DNA of 64,000 nt from Hymenobacter monticola (GTDB lineage: Bacteria; Bacteroidota; Bacteroidia; Cytophagales; Hymenobacteraceae). The notes beneath the pieces are model-generated. The model did not search any database. It saw only the letters and a program-made list of their open reading frames with translations, and had not been told where the DNA came from. The stretch is taken from the NCBI RefSeq assembly GCF_022811645.1, contig NZ_CP094534.1:4030001-4094000 (forward strand), given 5' to 3'. Below, piece by piece: positions 27,227-35,067 of this stretch (positions within the stretch are counted from its first letter, which is position 1; each line of letters starts with the position of its first letter). The position numbers and the translations under genes are program-made.

Positions 27227-27330
27227 GGATAGGACACCGGCCCCGCGCTAACCCTAAAAACCAGAAAAGATAAATCGTCTTCACGGACCGGTGCCCCCTC
27301 TTTTTTGGAGAGGGGGTCAGGGGGTGAGGT
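27197..27330. repeat. Palindrome overlapping the trpA 3' end (CCTCACCCTCTGACC family)
   Basis: Imperfect 24-base inverted arms lie at 27197-27220 (ACCTCACCCTCTGACCCTCT) and 27307-27330, separated by 86 bases. The left arm codes for the trpA C-terminal tail. The element ends 17 bases before the DAHP synthase start. Confidence 0.85.
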
Positions 27331-27347
27331 CAACGCCAGAACAATCC

Positions 27348-28352
27348 ATGATAATTCAACTCGAAAAAAACGCTTCGGTGCCCGCCATCACCGAGCACCT
27401 GAAGCAGCAGGGCTACAAGGCCACCGAAGTCACCACCCAGCACGCGCACTACCTGGTGGCCATTGGCAAGCAGGAATTTGACATCCGCACCATCGGCCAG
27501 CTGCCCGGCGTGCGCGACGTGCACCGCGTGAGCGACGACTACAAGCTGGTGAGCCGCAAGTGGCGCGTGCAGCCCTCCGTGCTCGACCTCGGCGACGGCG
27601 TGACGATAGGCGAGGGCTCGCTGGCATTGTGCGCCGGCCCGTGCAGCATTGAGAGCGAGGCCCAGATGGAAAAGGTGATGGCCCACCTGCTCGAAAACGA
27701 CGTGCGGCTGATGCGCGGCGGCGTGTTCAAGCCCCGCTCATCGCCCTACGCTTTCCGCGGCCTGGGCATGGATGGGCTGAAGGAGTTCCACCGCATGGCG
27801 CGTGAGCGGGGCATCAAAATCGTGACCGAGGTGATGCAAGTGTCGCAGGTGGAGGAAATGCACGACTACGTGGACGTGTTCCAGGTGGGCGCCCGCAACA
27901 CGCAAAACTTCAACCTGCTCGACGCCCTGGGCGGCGTCGACAAGCCGGTGCTGCTGAAGCGCGGCATCTCGGGCACCATCGAAGAGCTGCTGTCGTCGGC
28001 CGAATACGTGTTTTCGGGCGGCAACGAGAAGTTGATTCTCTGCGAGCGTGGCATTCGCACCTTCGAAACAGCCAGCCGCAATACCTTGGATTTGAACGCG
28101 GTGCCCATCCTTAAAGCCAAAAGCCACCTGCCGGTCATCGTCGACCCTTCGCACGGCATTGGCATTCGGGAGTTTGTGCCCCAGATGGCGCTGGCCGGCG
28201 TGCTGGCCGGGGCCGACGGCATTGTGTACGAAACCCACGAAACCCCCGAAACGGCTGCCTCAGACGGTGCCCAGACGCTGGACTTTGACGAATCGGCCCG
28301 GCTGATTCGCAACCTGCGGCGCGTGTACCAGCTGCGCGGCGAACTGGAGTAG
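27348..28352 (+). CDS. aroF: 3-deoxy-7-phosphoheptulonate (DAHP) synthase
   Basis: This 334-residue enzyme commits carbon to the shikimate pathway. An N-terminal ferredoxin/ACT-like domain (residues 1 to about 75) is typical of type I-beta enzymes and may sense aromatic amino acids. The catalytic barrel shows ALCAGPCSIESEAQM, LMRGGVFKPRSSPYAFRGLG, IVTEVMQVSQVEEM, VFQVGARNTQNFNLLDALG, PVLLKRGISGTIEELLSSAE and VDPSHGIGIREFVP. The start is the ATG at 27348. It follows trpA in the same direction without a terminator, so it is likely part of the attenuated operon. Confidence 0.95.
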   Translation: MIIQLEKNASVPAITEHLKQQGYKATEVTTQHAHYLVAIGKQEFDIRTIGQLPGVRDVHRVSDDYKLVSRKWRVQPSVLDLGDGVTIGEGSLALCAGPCSIESEAQMEKVMAHLLENDVRLMRGGVFKPRSSPYAFRGLGMDGLKEFHRMARERGIKIVTEVMQVSQVEEMHDYVDVFQVGARNTQNFNLLDALGGVDKPVLLKRGISGTIEELLSSAEYVFSGGNEKLILCERGIRTFETASRNTLDLNAVPILKAKSHLPVIVDPSHGIGIREFVPQMALAGVLAGADGIVYETHETPETAASDGAQTLDFDESARLIRNLRRVYQLRGELE

Positions 28353-28376
28353 CGAAAAATTAATGAAACGGAATGC

Positions 28377-28406
28377 TTGCATTTCCGAAATCATTTTCTA
28401 CATTCG
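28377..28406 (+). promoter_or_regulatory. Promoter upstream of the phenylalanine hydroxylase leader
   Basis: TTG (28377-28379), 19 bases, then TACATTCG (28399-28406) matches the Bacteroidota promoter with one mismatch in the -7 box. The leader ATG at 28415 lies only 8 bases downstream, giving a nearly leaderless message. Confidence 0.6.
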
Positions 28407-28414
28407 TCCCACAC

Positions 28415-28513
28415 ATGCGCCACCAGTTCGTCAATTGCTTTAATTACCTGATGACCCCCTGCAAACAGGGCGGACGCGGGCTGCGATTGGCGCTACCAGA
28501 AGGAAAGGCATGA
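28415..28513 (+). CDS. Candidate Phe/Tyr leader peptide upstream of phenylalanine hydroxylase
   Basis: This 32-codon ORF begins MRHQFVNCFNYL, with two Phe and one Tyr within seven residues, and ends in EGKA before TGA at 28511. It lies between a promoter and an intrinsic terminator (28539-28575) ahead of the phenylalanine 4-hydroxylase gene. The aromatic codons suggest translation-dependent attenuation by Phe or Tyr supply. They are about 70 bases upstream of the antiterminator arm (28517-28525), farther than in textbook attenuators. Leader function is therefore an inference. Confidence 0.5.
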   Translation: MRHQFVNCFNYLMTPCKQGGRGLRLALPEGKA

Positions 28514-28538
28514 AAACCGACTTTCTCTTGTAACCTTC

Positions 28539-28575
28539 AAAAGCCCGAATCCGAAAGGAAGTCGGGCTTTTTTTT
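28539..28575 (+). terminator. Attenuator-type terminator with competing antiterminator
   Basis: Terminator stem AAAAGCCCGA (28539-28548) pairs with TCGGGCTTTT (28562-28571), and further T follow. An alternative 9-bp pairing, CCGACTTTC (28517-28525) with GGAAGTCGG (28557-28565), shares bases 28562-28565 with the terminator. The two structures are therefore mutually exclusive, as expected for a regulated attenuator before the hydroxylase start at 28623. Confidence 0.8.
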
Positions 28576-28622
28576 GGCCCGCCTCGTCCTTTCTCACACC
28601 CAACTACCTTGTATTACTAGCT

Positions 28623-29333
28623 ATGTTCACCAAACTCACTCCCACCGCCAACGAGGACCAGCGCACCTGGAAAGTGCTGTTCGACCGCCAGACTGCCCTG
28701 CTGCACCGCCGGGCGGCCCCGGCGTTCAACCAGGGCCTGGCCCGGCTGGGTTATCGGCGCGAGTTTATCCCCGACATCGCGGAGCTGAGCGCCGTGGTGC
28801 AGGAGGAAACCGGCTGGCAGCTGGCCCCGGTGGGCCGGCCGTTCGAGCCCGCCGCCTTTTTCGCCCTGTTGGCCAAGCGTAAGTTTCCGATTGTGACACG
28901 CATCCGGTCCATGCACAACTTCGATTTCAGCCCGGAGCCGGACCTGTTCCACGACCTGTTCGGCCACGTGCCCATGCTGCTCGATGAAGGCCTGGCCAAC
29001 TTCCTGCACGAGCTGGGCCAAGCCTATCAGGCGCAGCCCAAAGGCTCGCCGGCCCGGGAACAATTGTGGGCGCTCTACTTTTTCACGGCCGAGTTTGGCC
29101 TGGTGCAGCACGAGGATAAGCCGTTGCTCTACGGCGCGGGCCTGCTGTCGTCGGCCGGCGAAATTCACCACTGCGTGAACGAGAACACCCCCCGCCCGGT
29201 GTTCGACCTGGCCACGGTGCTGCGTACGCCCGTGACCGGCGCCCGCTACCAAAACCAATACTTCGTGCTGCCCGCCTGGGAGCAGCTCACCGAGTGCGTG
29301 GAAGAGCTGGCCGGCCTATTGGCGGGGCGGTAA
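28623..29333 (+). CDS. phhA: Phenylalanine 4-hydroxylase
   Basis: This 236-residue pterin-dependent mono-oxygenase converts Phe to Tyr. The iron ligands are visible: H110 and H115 in FHDLFGHVPML and E157 in FFTAEFGLV. Further family motifs are FPIVTRIRSMHNFDFSPEPD and the active-site SSAGEIHHCVN. The length fits the compact bacterial form with no N-terminal regulatory domain. It sits next to the trp/aroF block but has its own promoter, leader and terminator, so it is separately regulated. It may supply Tyr as well as degrade Phe. Confidence 0.95.
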   Translation: MFTKLTPTANEDQRTWKVLFDRQTALLHRRAAPAFNQGLARLGYRREFIPDIAELSAVVQEETGWQLAPVGRPFEPAAFFALLAKRKFPIVTRIRSMHNFDFSPEPDLFHDLFGHVPMLLDEGLANFLHELGQAYQAQPKGSPAREQLWALYFFTAEFGLVQHEDKPLLYGAGLLSSAGEIHHCVNENTPRPVFDLATVLRTPVTGARYQNQYFVLPAWEQLTECVEELAGLLAGR

Positions 29334-29339
29334 CTAGAA

Positions 29340-29432
29340 AACGCCTGTCATCCTGAGCGCAGCGAGGGACCTTTTCACGTCAGGTTTTCTAGCGTGAAAA
29401 GGTCCTTCGCTGCGCTCAGGATGACAGGCGTT
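29340..29432. repeat. Palindrome, GTCATCCTGAGCGCAGCGA family
   Basis: Forty-base inverted arms (29340-29379 and 29393-29432) have one mismatch and a 13-base loop. The arm starts AACGCCTGTCATCCTGAGCG. It sits between convergent genes, phenylalanine hydroxylase and DUF962. Related elements are at 40959, 45061, 51576, 52121 and 58341. Confidence 0.92.
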
Positions 29433-29471
29433 CTTAGATTCCTTACCCTTCAATTCTCATCAAACGAGGCA

Positions 29472-29942
29472 TTAATACCCCCAACCAAGGCGGCGGTACA
29501 CGAAGTGCAGCAGCCACAGCGGCCCGATGAGTAGAAATTGCAGGTCTTTGAGGAAGCTGGGTTTCTTGCCCTCCACTTTGTGGCCCCAGAACTGGCCCAC
29601 CCAGGCCAGCGCGAAAATGATAAGGCAAACGGCCCATAGGGGAAGCGCCGAGTAGCTGACGACCATGCTCAGGGCCCCTGCCATCGCGGCCCATACCAGC
29701 AACATGCCCACGGCCAGGCGCGGACTTAAGCAGACGTAGTACCCCAGGGCCAGCAGCATCACCAACGTGCCCCAATTGAAAAGCGGGTCGATGCCGCGCA
29801 CAAGTATTGGCACGGGTATGGACCACAGCAGTCCGATAAGCGAGAACATAATCAGCGGCACGCACACCCAGTGCACCAGTTTGTTGGTGGGGTTTTGGTG
29901 GCTTTCGCCGTATTCGGCGAGGAGGGAGGATAGTGGGGCCAT
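29472..29942 (-). CDS. DUF962 (Mpo1-like) membrane protein
   Basis: This 156-residue protein has the DUF962 signature: the N-terminal SLLAEYGESHQNPTNKLVHW motif with its conserved His residues, about four hydrophobic segments, and the C-terminal FWGHKVEGKKPSFLKDLQF followed by GPLWLLHFVYRRLG. The yeast homologue Mpo1 is an iron-dependent dioxygenase of fatty-acid alpha-oxidation. The bacterial role is not established. I chose the ATG at 29942, directly before the conserved start. An upstream terminator (29994-30025) separates it from the dienelactone hydrolase. Confidence 0.9.
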   Translation of the reverse strand: MAPLSSLLAEYGESHQNPTNKLVHWVCVPLIMFSLIGLLWSIPVPILVRGIDPLFNWGTLVMLLALGYYVCLSPRLAVGMLLVWAAMAGALSMVVSYSALPLWAVCLIIFALAWVGQFWGHKVEGKKPSFLKDLQFLLIGPLWLLHFVYRRLGWGY

Positions 29943-29993
29943 GAGGTGGGTTTTGGAAGCAGGCAGCGGCGTAGCGGACAACAAATTAGCAAT

Positions 29994-30025
29994 AAAAAAG
30001 CCTTCCCAAACGGGAAGGCTTTTTT
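29994..30025 (-). terminator. Terminator of the dienelactone hydrolase gene
   Basis: A perfect 14-bp stem (AAAAAAGCCTTCCC and complement) with an AAAC loop lies 21 bases beyond the hydrolase stop codon. It has an A/T-rich base on both strands. Confidence 0.9.
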
Positions 30026-30045
30026 AGCTTTTGGCAGCTTGAAGA

Positions 30046-30918
30046 CTATACTTTCACTTTGAAGCGGCCGCGCAGGTAAGCCAGCGCGTGTTCGTGCGCC
30101 TTGCGGGCATCGTCCTTCTTGTACTTGGGGTTCGAGGGGTTGGCAAAGGCGTGGTCGGCGTCGTAGCTTTCCACGGTGAGGCTTTTGCCGGCCGCCGACA
30201 TGTCCTTTTTGAACTGGGCCACCACTTCGGGGTTAATCCATTGGTCCTGGCTGGCGAAAATGCCCAGCACGTCTGAATTCAGGGTTTTGAGCTTGGCCAT
30301 GTCCTTTTCCGGCATGCCGTAATACATCACGCAGCCCACCGTTTGCTTGCCGCCGAGCAGGGCCTCCTGTAAGCTCCAGCCGCCGCCGAAGCACCAGCCG
30401 ATGCTGGCCAGTTGGGCCTTCGGGCCGGCGTACATCTGGGCGCCTTTCAGGATGGCTACGGCGCGCTCGGTTTTCACCTCGCCCATGTACTTGCCGGCGT
30501 CTGCGGGCGTGGTGGCCACTTTGCCGTCGTAGAGGTCCACGGCAATGACGTTGACGCCGGGCAGCTCGTTGGCAAAAGCAGCGGCTTCTTTCTTGATGTA
30601 GTCGTTCAGGCCCCACCACTCGTGAATTACGAATAGGTACTTGTTGCTCGACTTAGCGCTCTTGATTTCGAAGCCTTTGCCAGTGCTGCCATCCGGGGTT
30701 TTAAAGGTGATTTCCTGGCCCGCGCCCTCGTACACGTAGGGCAGGGGCGAGTCGTGCCCGCCCGAAAAATCCTTATCAGCGGCCAGCATGGCGAAGGCTT
30801 CGGTGGCCGAGGCCGACAGGTTGGCGGCCGGCCGGGCGCAACAGCTGGCCATTTTTTGGGCCGAAGCCGGGAAAGTAAAACTCAGCAGAGTGGCTCCTAG
30901 AGTAAGCAGTTTTTTCAT
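30046..30918 (-). CDS. Exported dienelactone hydrolase family protein
   Basis: This 290-residue alpha/beta hydrolase has an N-terminal signal (LLTLGATLLSFTFPASAQK). Dienelactone-hydrolase motifs include FVIHEWWGLNDYIKKEAAAF, with the conserved Glu region, and the nucleophile elbow, where Cys replaces Ser as is usual in the family (ASIGWCFGGGWSLQEALL). The acid and His lie in GIFASQDQWINPEV and ESYDADHAFANPSNPKYKKD. The N-terminal Cys-rich stretch (MASCCARPAANLS) is unusual. The physiological substrate is unknown. Confidence 0.9.
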   Translation of the reverse strand: MKKLLTLGATLLSFTFPASAQKMASCCARPAANLSASATEAFAMLAADKDFSGGHDSPLPYVYEGAGQEITFKTPDGSTGKGFEIKSAKSSNKYLFVIHEWWGLNDYIKKEAAAFANELPGVNVIAVDLYDGKVATTPADAGKYMGEVKTERAVAILKGAQMYAGPKAQLASIGWCFGGGWSLQEALLGGKQTVGCVMYYGMPEKDMAKLKTLNSDVLGIFASQDQWINPEVVAQFKKDMSAAGKSLTVESYDADHAFANPSNPKYKKDDARKAHEHALAYLRGRFKVKV

Positions 30919-30958
30919 GTTTTTAGTGAAGTTGGAAACGAATGAGCAAGCGCAACAG

Positions 30959-31504
30959 CTAATCCGGCAAAACCTCCCGCATTACATTGCGAAGTTTGGG
31001 CAGCTCTCGTGCCGCCCGGCCGTGCAGGGCCGCTGATTTACTCGTGCTCAAGGCCTGCTCAGCAGTTGCCAGCACCTCCGCTGCCAGCTCCGGGTAGGGC
31101 AAGGCCAAGCGGGTGGCCGCACTCAGCGCATAAGCACGAATGGCAACCGGCTCGGCTGGGCGGCTGACCATGCTCAGGCAGATATCAAAAGCCAAGGCCT
31201 GCCACTCTTCCGGCACGGCCACAAATTGCAGCACCCGCGCCACGCTCCGTCGCACGGCCGGGTGGGTGCCCGTGCCCGGCTGGGCCGACGCCAGCAGCCC
31301 CGGCAGATGCGGCACCAGCCACTTGGGCCGCCGTTCGCCCACCCAGCCCAGCACATCGGCGGCCAGCTGCTGCTCGCGCGGCGCCCCGTACCAAAACAGG
31401 TGCAACAGCTCGGCGAAGTGTTTGGGGTGGGCGCAAGCGTAGTCCGTCAGCCGCCGCGTCTGGCGGGCCGAGTGTTCACGCAGTAATTCCTCGCGGAGGT
31501 TCAT
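30959..31504 (-). CDS. HEAT-repeat-like protein
   Basis: This 181-residue, wholly helical protein has repeated amphipathic helices: EQQLAADVLGWVGERRPKWL, HPAVRRSVARVLQFVAVPEE and VAIRAYALSAATRLALPYPE. This is the pattern of HEAT/ARM repeats, which act as protein-binding scaffolds. No catalytic motif is seen. ATGs at 31504 and 31507 are adjacent, and I used the one starting MNLREELL. It lies 40 bases upstream of the dienelactone hydrolase gene on the same strand. Confidence 0.7.
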   Translation of the reverse strand: MNLREELLREHSARQTRRLTDYACAHPKHFAELLHLFWYGAPREQQLAADVLGWVGERRPKWLVPHLPGLLASAQPGTGTHPAVRRSVARVLQFVAVPEEWQALAFDICLSMVSRPAEPVAIRAYALSAATRLALPYPELAAEVLATAEQALSTSKSAALHGRAARELPKLRNVMREVLPD

Positions 31505-31575
31505 CATACAAATAGCGCAGAAAGTAGTGCAAACATATCGTTCGCGTCCCCGCACCATTTGGCTATCGTTGTGGT

Positions 31576-31600
31576 ACGCGAATTATAAAGTTCGCGCTAC
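31576..31600. repeat. Third copy of the GTAGCGCGAACTTT palindromic unit
   Basis: The 25 bases ACGCGAATTATAAAGTTCGC plus GCTAC match the units at 6588-6612 and 6651-6675 with few differences. The unit overlaps the end of the ABC1-kinase gene and encodes its last residues and TAA stop. Confidence 0.85.
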
Positions 31601-32899
31601 TCCGGTTTCGACGGCGGCGCCCAGCTCCGTGAGCAAAGCAAATAGCCCCACGTAGGTTCGATTCAAATAAATGAAGTGCTCGGAGCCGCGCGGCTCGCGC
31701 TGCTTGCGCAACTCGGGGTCGGCCATCAGGTCGTCGCTGAGGGCGTAGAGGGCGGCCATGTAGGCGGGGTCGCCGAAGTTGAAGGTGGGCTGGCGGAAGG
31801 GGCGGCCCACCAATTCCAGCGACACCTGCAGGGTACGCAGGTAGAGCGCCTGCAGGGCCGGTGCATCGGAGGCACGCAGCACGCCGGCTTGGGTAAGCAG
31901 AGCCGTCAGGCGGCCTTCATCAGCAATGGTTTCGGGGGCCAACAGGGCGGTGAACAACTGGTAGACGTCGGCCGGCACTTCCTTCACGCAACCAAAATCA
32001 AGCACGCCGAGCGTGCCTCCGTCCTTGGCCTGCATCAGGAAGTTGCCGGGGTGCGGGTCGGCGTGCAGGCGGTGCAGCTCGTTGAACTGGAACTGGTAGA
32101 AGTCCCACAGCGCCTGGCCAATCTGGTTGCGCACCTCCTGGCTAGGGTTGGTGGCCAGAAATTCCTTCAGGTGTTGGCCCGAAAGCCAATCCATCGTCAG
32201 GATGCGGGCCGTGGAGTACTCCGGGTAGTAGCTGGGGAACTGCAGGTGCTTAAGCCCATGGCATTGGGCCGCTATTTCCTGGCCGCGGCGTAACTCCAGC
32301 TTGTAATCAGTTTCTTCGAGCAGGCGCGTTTCCACTTCCTCTAAATAGGGCCGCACCTGGGCTTCATTCAGGCCCATCACGCGCAGGGCAATGGGCTTCA
32401 CCAACCGGATATCCGACTTAATACTATCGGCCACACCGGGATATTGCACCTTCACCGCCAGCGCTTTGCCATCCTTACGCGCAAAATGCACCTGCCCGAT
32501 GCTGGCCGCCTGCCGCGCCTCGGGCTCAAACTCGTCGAACAACTGGTATGGCGACTTCCCAAACGCGTCCCGAAACGCCTTCACCACCAGCGGGCCGGAA
32601 AGCGGCGGCGTTTGGTACTGGGCCTGGGCAAACTGCTCGGCGTAGGCCGTGGGCAGCATGTTTTTCTCCATGGCCAGCATCTGGGCCACCTTCAGCACGG
32701 AGCCTTTCATTTCGCTCAGCGTCCCATACAGCTCCGCGGCATTGGCGGCGTGCAGGTCTTCGGTGGTCGATTCGGCGCCCACGGCCTTCTTAGCGTAGTG
32801 CTTGATGTAGTTGGTGCCCACATTGAAGCCGGTTTTGGCGAAGCGGGCGGCGCGGGCCACTTTAGTGGTCGGCAGGGAGGTTTGGGGTTCGTCGGACAT
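31583..32899 (-). CDS. ABC1/UbiB-family atypical kinase
   Basis: This 438-residue protein belongs to the ABC1/AarF/UbiB/COQ8 family. The family extension motif is GSVLKVAQMLAMEKNMLP (KxxQ) and the Ala-rich nucleotide loop is AASIGQVHFARKDGKALAVK. The catalytic-loop equivalent is LHRLHADPHPGNFLMQ, followed by the metal site GVLDFGCVKEVP. Such proteins support isoprenoid-quinone synthesis or act as ATPases. Its last residues, VARTL, and the stop codon are encoded by a repeat unit (31576-31600). It lies downstream of a TetR gene with a palindrome between them, so the regulator may control it. Confidence 0.93.
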   Translation of the reverse strand: MSDEPQTSLPTTKVARAARFAKTGFNVGTNYIKHYAKKAVGAESTTEDLHAANAAELYGTLSEMKGSVLKVAQMLAMEKNMLPTAYAEQFAQAQYQTPPLSGPLVVKAFRDAFGKSPYQLFDEFEPEARQAASIGQVHFARKDGKALAVKVQYPGVADSIKSDIRLVKPIALRVMGLNEAQVRPYLEEVETRLLEETDYKLELRRGQEIAAQCHGLKHLQFPSYYPEYSTARILTMDWLSGQHLKEFLATNPSQEVRNQIGQALWDFYQFQFNELHRLHADPHPGNFLMQAKDGGTLGVLDFGCVKEVPADVYQLFTALLAPETIADEGRLTALLTQAGVLRASDAPALQALYLRTLQVSLELVGRPFRQPTFNFGDPAYMAALYALSDDLMADPELRKQREPRGSEHFIYLNRTYVGLFALLTELGAAVETGVARTL

Positions 32900-32908
32900 G
32901 TAGAACGT

Positions 32909-32992
32909 GTACCCCGAAGCTCCTGCTTCGGTGGGTTGAACGATTAAAAGTTGCTTACTCTAACGCGAGCAGAAGCAGGAGCTTCGGGGCAC
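32909..32992. repeat. Palindrome between TetR and ABC1-kinase genes (GTACCCCGAAGC family)
   Basis: Arms at 32909-32929 and 32972-32992 (ending GAAGCAGGAGCTTCGGGGCA plus C) pair over 21 bases with one mismatch. It begins 9 bases before the kinase start codon, as read on the minus strand, and would form a hairpin in the shared transcript. It is related to 10739-10826. Confidence 0.85.
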
Positions 32993-32998
32993 AAGGGC

Positions 32999-33628
32999 TT
33001 ACCGCCGCACCAGAAACCGCACGAAATCCACGGCCGAATCCAGCGAGTTGCGGCCCACGAGGTCAAAGCTCAGCGTCACGGCTTTCTCCACGGCGGCATC
33101 GGTGCGCTCAAAATTCACGGTGTCGTCTTTGGCGAAGTAGCCCAGCACAAACAGCGCCTGCTGCCAGAAGAAGCGCGGGTAGCCGTCCTGCACCAGCGGG
33201 CGGCTGGCAATTTCGCCGCTCACGCGGCCGCTGCTGAGCAGGTCGCTCACAAAGTTTTCAAAGTCTTGGCGGAAGTCGTCGAGCACGCGGGGTGTAAGGG
33301 CCGGCATGCGGTGCAGCGAGCGCCGCAAGCTCATCAGGGCGTAGGAGCGGTTGCTTTTCAGGATTTCGAGCAGCGTGTAGTAGAAGGCCAGCAGCTTTTC
33401 GCGGCTGCCGTAGCTTTCCCACACAGGCTCGGCCGCGGCCGTTTCGCGGGCCTGACGGCCAAAATCAGCCCAGATTTCGCGGTCGATGGCGTCGAAATTC
33501 GGGTAATGCTGATAAAACTCGGCCTCCGCTAGGCCCAATTGCTGGGTGAGCTTGAACACCGATTGCGGCGAGTGACCTTCGTTGAGCACGAAGTCGAGGT
33601 AGGCTTGTTTGATGCGGTCCTTTTCCAT
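32999..33628 (-). CDS. TetR-family transcriptional regulator
   Basis: This 209-residue protein has an N-terminal TetR helix-turn-helix (MEKDRIKQAYLDFVLNEGHS, then VFKLTQQLGLAEAEFYQHYP). A long helical ligand/dimer domain contains LLAFYYTLLEILKSNRSYAL. In Bacteroidota this type often precedes an ABC1-family kinase, and here it is directly upstream on the same strand. The ligand and operator are unknown. Confidence 0.88.
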   Translation of the reverse strand: MEKDRIKQAYLDFVLNEGHSPQSVFKLTQQLGLAEAEFYQHYPNFDAIDREIWADFGRQARETAAAEPVWESYGSREKLLAFYYTLLEILKSNRSYALMSLRRSLHRMPALTPRVLDDFRQDFENFVSDLLSSGRVSGEIASRPLVQDGYPRFFWQQALFVLGYFAKDDTVNFERTDAAVEKAVTLSFDLVGRNSLDSAVDFVRFLVRR

Positions 33629-33666
33629 GCTGGTATAACCCGTTGGATGGCCCTACGGTTCGGGCT

Positions 33667-33739
33667 GTAGCGTGGACTCTGCGAGTCCGCGCATTTGCAG
33701 GCCATTCGCCCAGGCGCGGAATCGCAGAGTCCACGCTAC
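33667..33739. repeat. Palindrome, GTAGCGTGGACTC family
   Basis: Inverted arms at 33667-33692 (GTAGCGTGGACTCTGCGAGT plus CCGCGC) and 33714-33739 pair over about 26 bases with one or two mismatches and a 21-base loop. The right arm supplies the TAG stop codon of the photolyase gene. Confidence 0.9.
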
Positions 33740-35061
33740 GACGCCGCAATACGCGCCGCGCGAATGGCCTCCACCGCCCGCTCGCGGGCAAACTTGTGGT
33801 CGACGATGGGGGCGGGGTACGCGGCCGTGCCCAGCTCGGGCACCCAGCGCTTCACGTATTTTAATTCTGGGTCGACTTTTTCGAGCTGGCTTTCGGGGCT
33901 GTACACCCGAAACCAGGGCGCGGCCACGGCGCCGGTGCCAGCCATCCATTGCCAGTTGCCCACGTTGTTGGCCAACTCATAATCCAGCAGCTTGTCGGCA
34001 AAATATTTTTCGCCCCAGCGCCAATCAATGAACAGGTGCTTCACCAAAAAGCCCGCCGTGGCAATGCGCACGCGGTTGGGCAGGTAGCCCGTGGCGTTGA
34101 GCTCACGCATTCCGGCGTCGACCAGCGGGTAACCGGTGCGCCCCTCGCACCAGGCCTGAAATTCCTCCTCGTTGTTGCGGTAGGGGATGTGCCGCATTTT
34201 GGGGTCGTAGGCCTCGGTGGCGGTGTTGGGGAAGTGCCAGAGCAGCATCATGAAGAAGTCGCGCCAGCTGATTTCGGCCAGCAGCTTCGGGTTCAGGGCC
34301 CGGGCCTGGCGCACCACCTGGCGCACGCTCAGCGTGCCGAAGCGCAGCTGCACCGAGATGCGCGTGCTGCCGTTTTGCAGGGCGGGGGTGTTGCGGGTTT
34401 TGTGGTAATTGCGCACCACGTCTTCGGCGGGCAGGTCGGCGGTGGGCACGTACTGCTCTTTCCGCTCAAACCCCATGCCTGCAAGCGTGGGGCGCGGACC
34501 GGCTTTTTCGGCCGCCCGCGCCGCCAGGTTGGCTTTGGTAAAGGCATCAGCTGAGCCGTAGGGCAGCAGCATTTCGTCGGTCAAGCGCGAGAGGTAGGCT
34601 TTGTGGTAGGCCCCGAACACCTTGGGCACCGTGCCCGACTTGGTCATGATTTCATTCTTGGCGAAGATGACCTGGTCTTTATACAGCAAAAAATCCACGC
34701 CGTGCCGGCCCAGTATGTCGCCCACCTCGCCGTCGCGCTGGGTAGCGTAGGGCTCGTAGTCTTCATTGGTGTGCACGGCGGCCACCTCAAACTCCTTCAC
34801 GAGTTGCTCCAGCACTTCCACTGGCTTGCCGTGACGCGCCAGAAAGGTGCCACCCGCCGTTTCAGTCTGCTGCGCCAGGCGCTCCACTTCGTCGTAGATG
34901 AAGGTGAGCCGAGCATCGGCCTTGTCCGGCAGGTGGTCAAGAATATCAGAATCGTAGATAAACAGCGGCACCACCGGCACACCGCTGGCCAGGGCGGCGG
35001 CCAGGCCCGCGTTATCGTGAATGCGCAAATCGCGCCGGTGCCAGAAGATGCAAATTTTCAT
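33736..35061 (-). CDS. Deoxyribodipyrimidine photolyase (cryptochrome/photolyase family)
   Basis: This 441-residue light-dependent DNA repair enzyme has an N-terminal antenna-binding Rossmann domain starting MKICIFWHRRDLRIHDNAGL. The FAD-binding helical domain contains ISWRDFFMMLLWHFPN, CEGRTGYPLVDAGMRELNAT, RVRIATAGFLVKHLFIDWRW and ELANNVGNWQWMAGTGA, which carry the conserved Trp residues of the electron chain. The length is typical of class I enzymes. Whether it repairs CPD or 6-4 lesions cannot be decided here. It follows the SDR gene by 6 bases and is probably cotranscribed. Confidence 0.94.
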   Translation of the reverse strand: MKICIFWHRRDLRIHDNAGLAAALASGVPVVPLFIYDSDILDHLPDKADARLTFIYDEVERLAQQTETAGGTFLARHGKPVEVLEQLVKEFEVAAVHTNEDYEPYATQRDGEVGDILGRHGVDFLLYKDQVIFAKNEIMTKSGTVPKVFGAYHKAYLSRLTDEMLLPYGSADAFTKANLAARAAEKAGPRPTLAGMGFERKEQYVPTADLPAEDVVRNYHKTRNTPALQNGSTRISVQLRFGTLSVRQVVRQARALNPKLLAEISWRDFFMMLLWHFPNTATEAYDPKMRHIPYRNNEEEFQAWCEGRTGYPLVDAGMRELNATGYLPNRVRIATAGFLVKHLFIDWRWGEKYFADKLLDYELANNVGNWQWMAGTGAVAAPWFRVYSPESQLEKVDPELKYVKRWVPELGTAAYPAPIVDHKFARERAVEAIRAARIAAS

Positions 35062-35067
35062 TGTTTC

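Noticed and set aside
27291..27347. Extended GTG start for the DAHP synthase
   Set aside because: The extra residues (MPPLFWRGGQGVRSTPEQS) are encoded by the palindromic repeat. The ATG at 27348 fits the family start.
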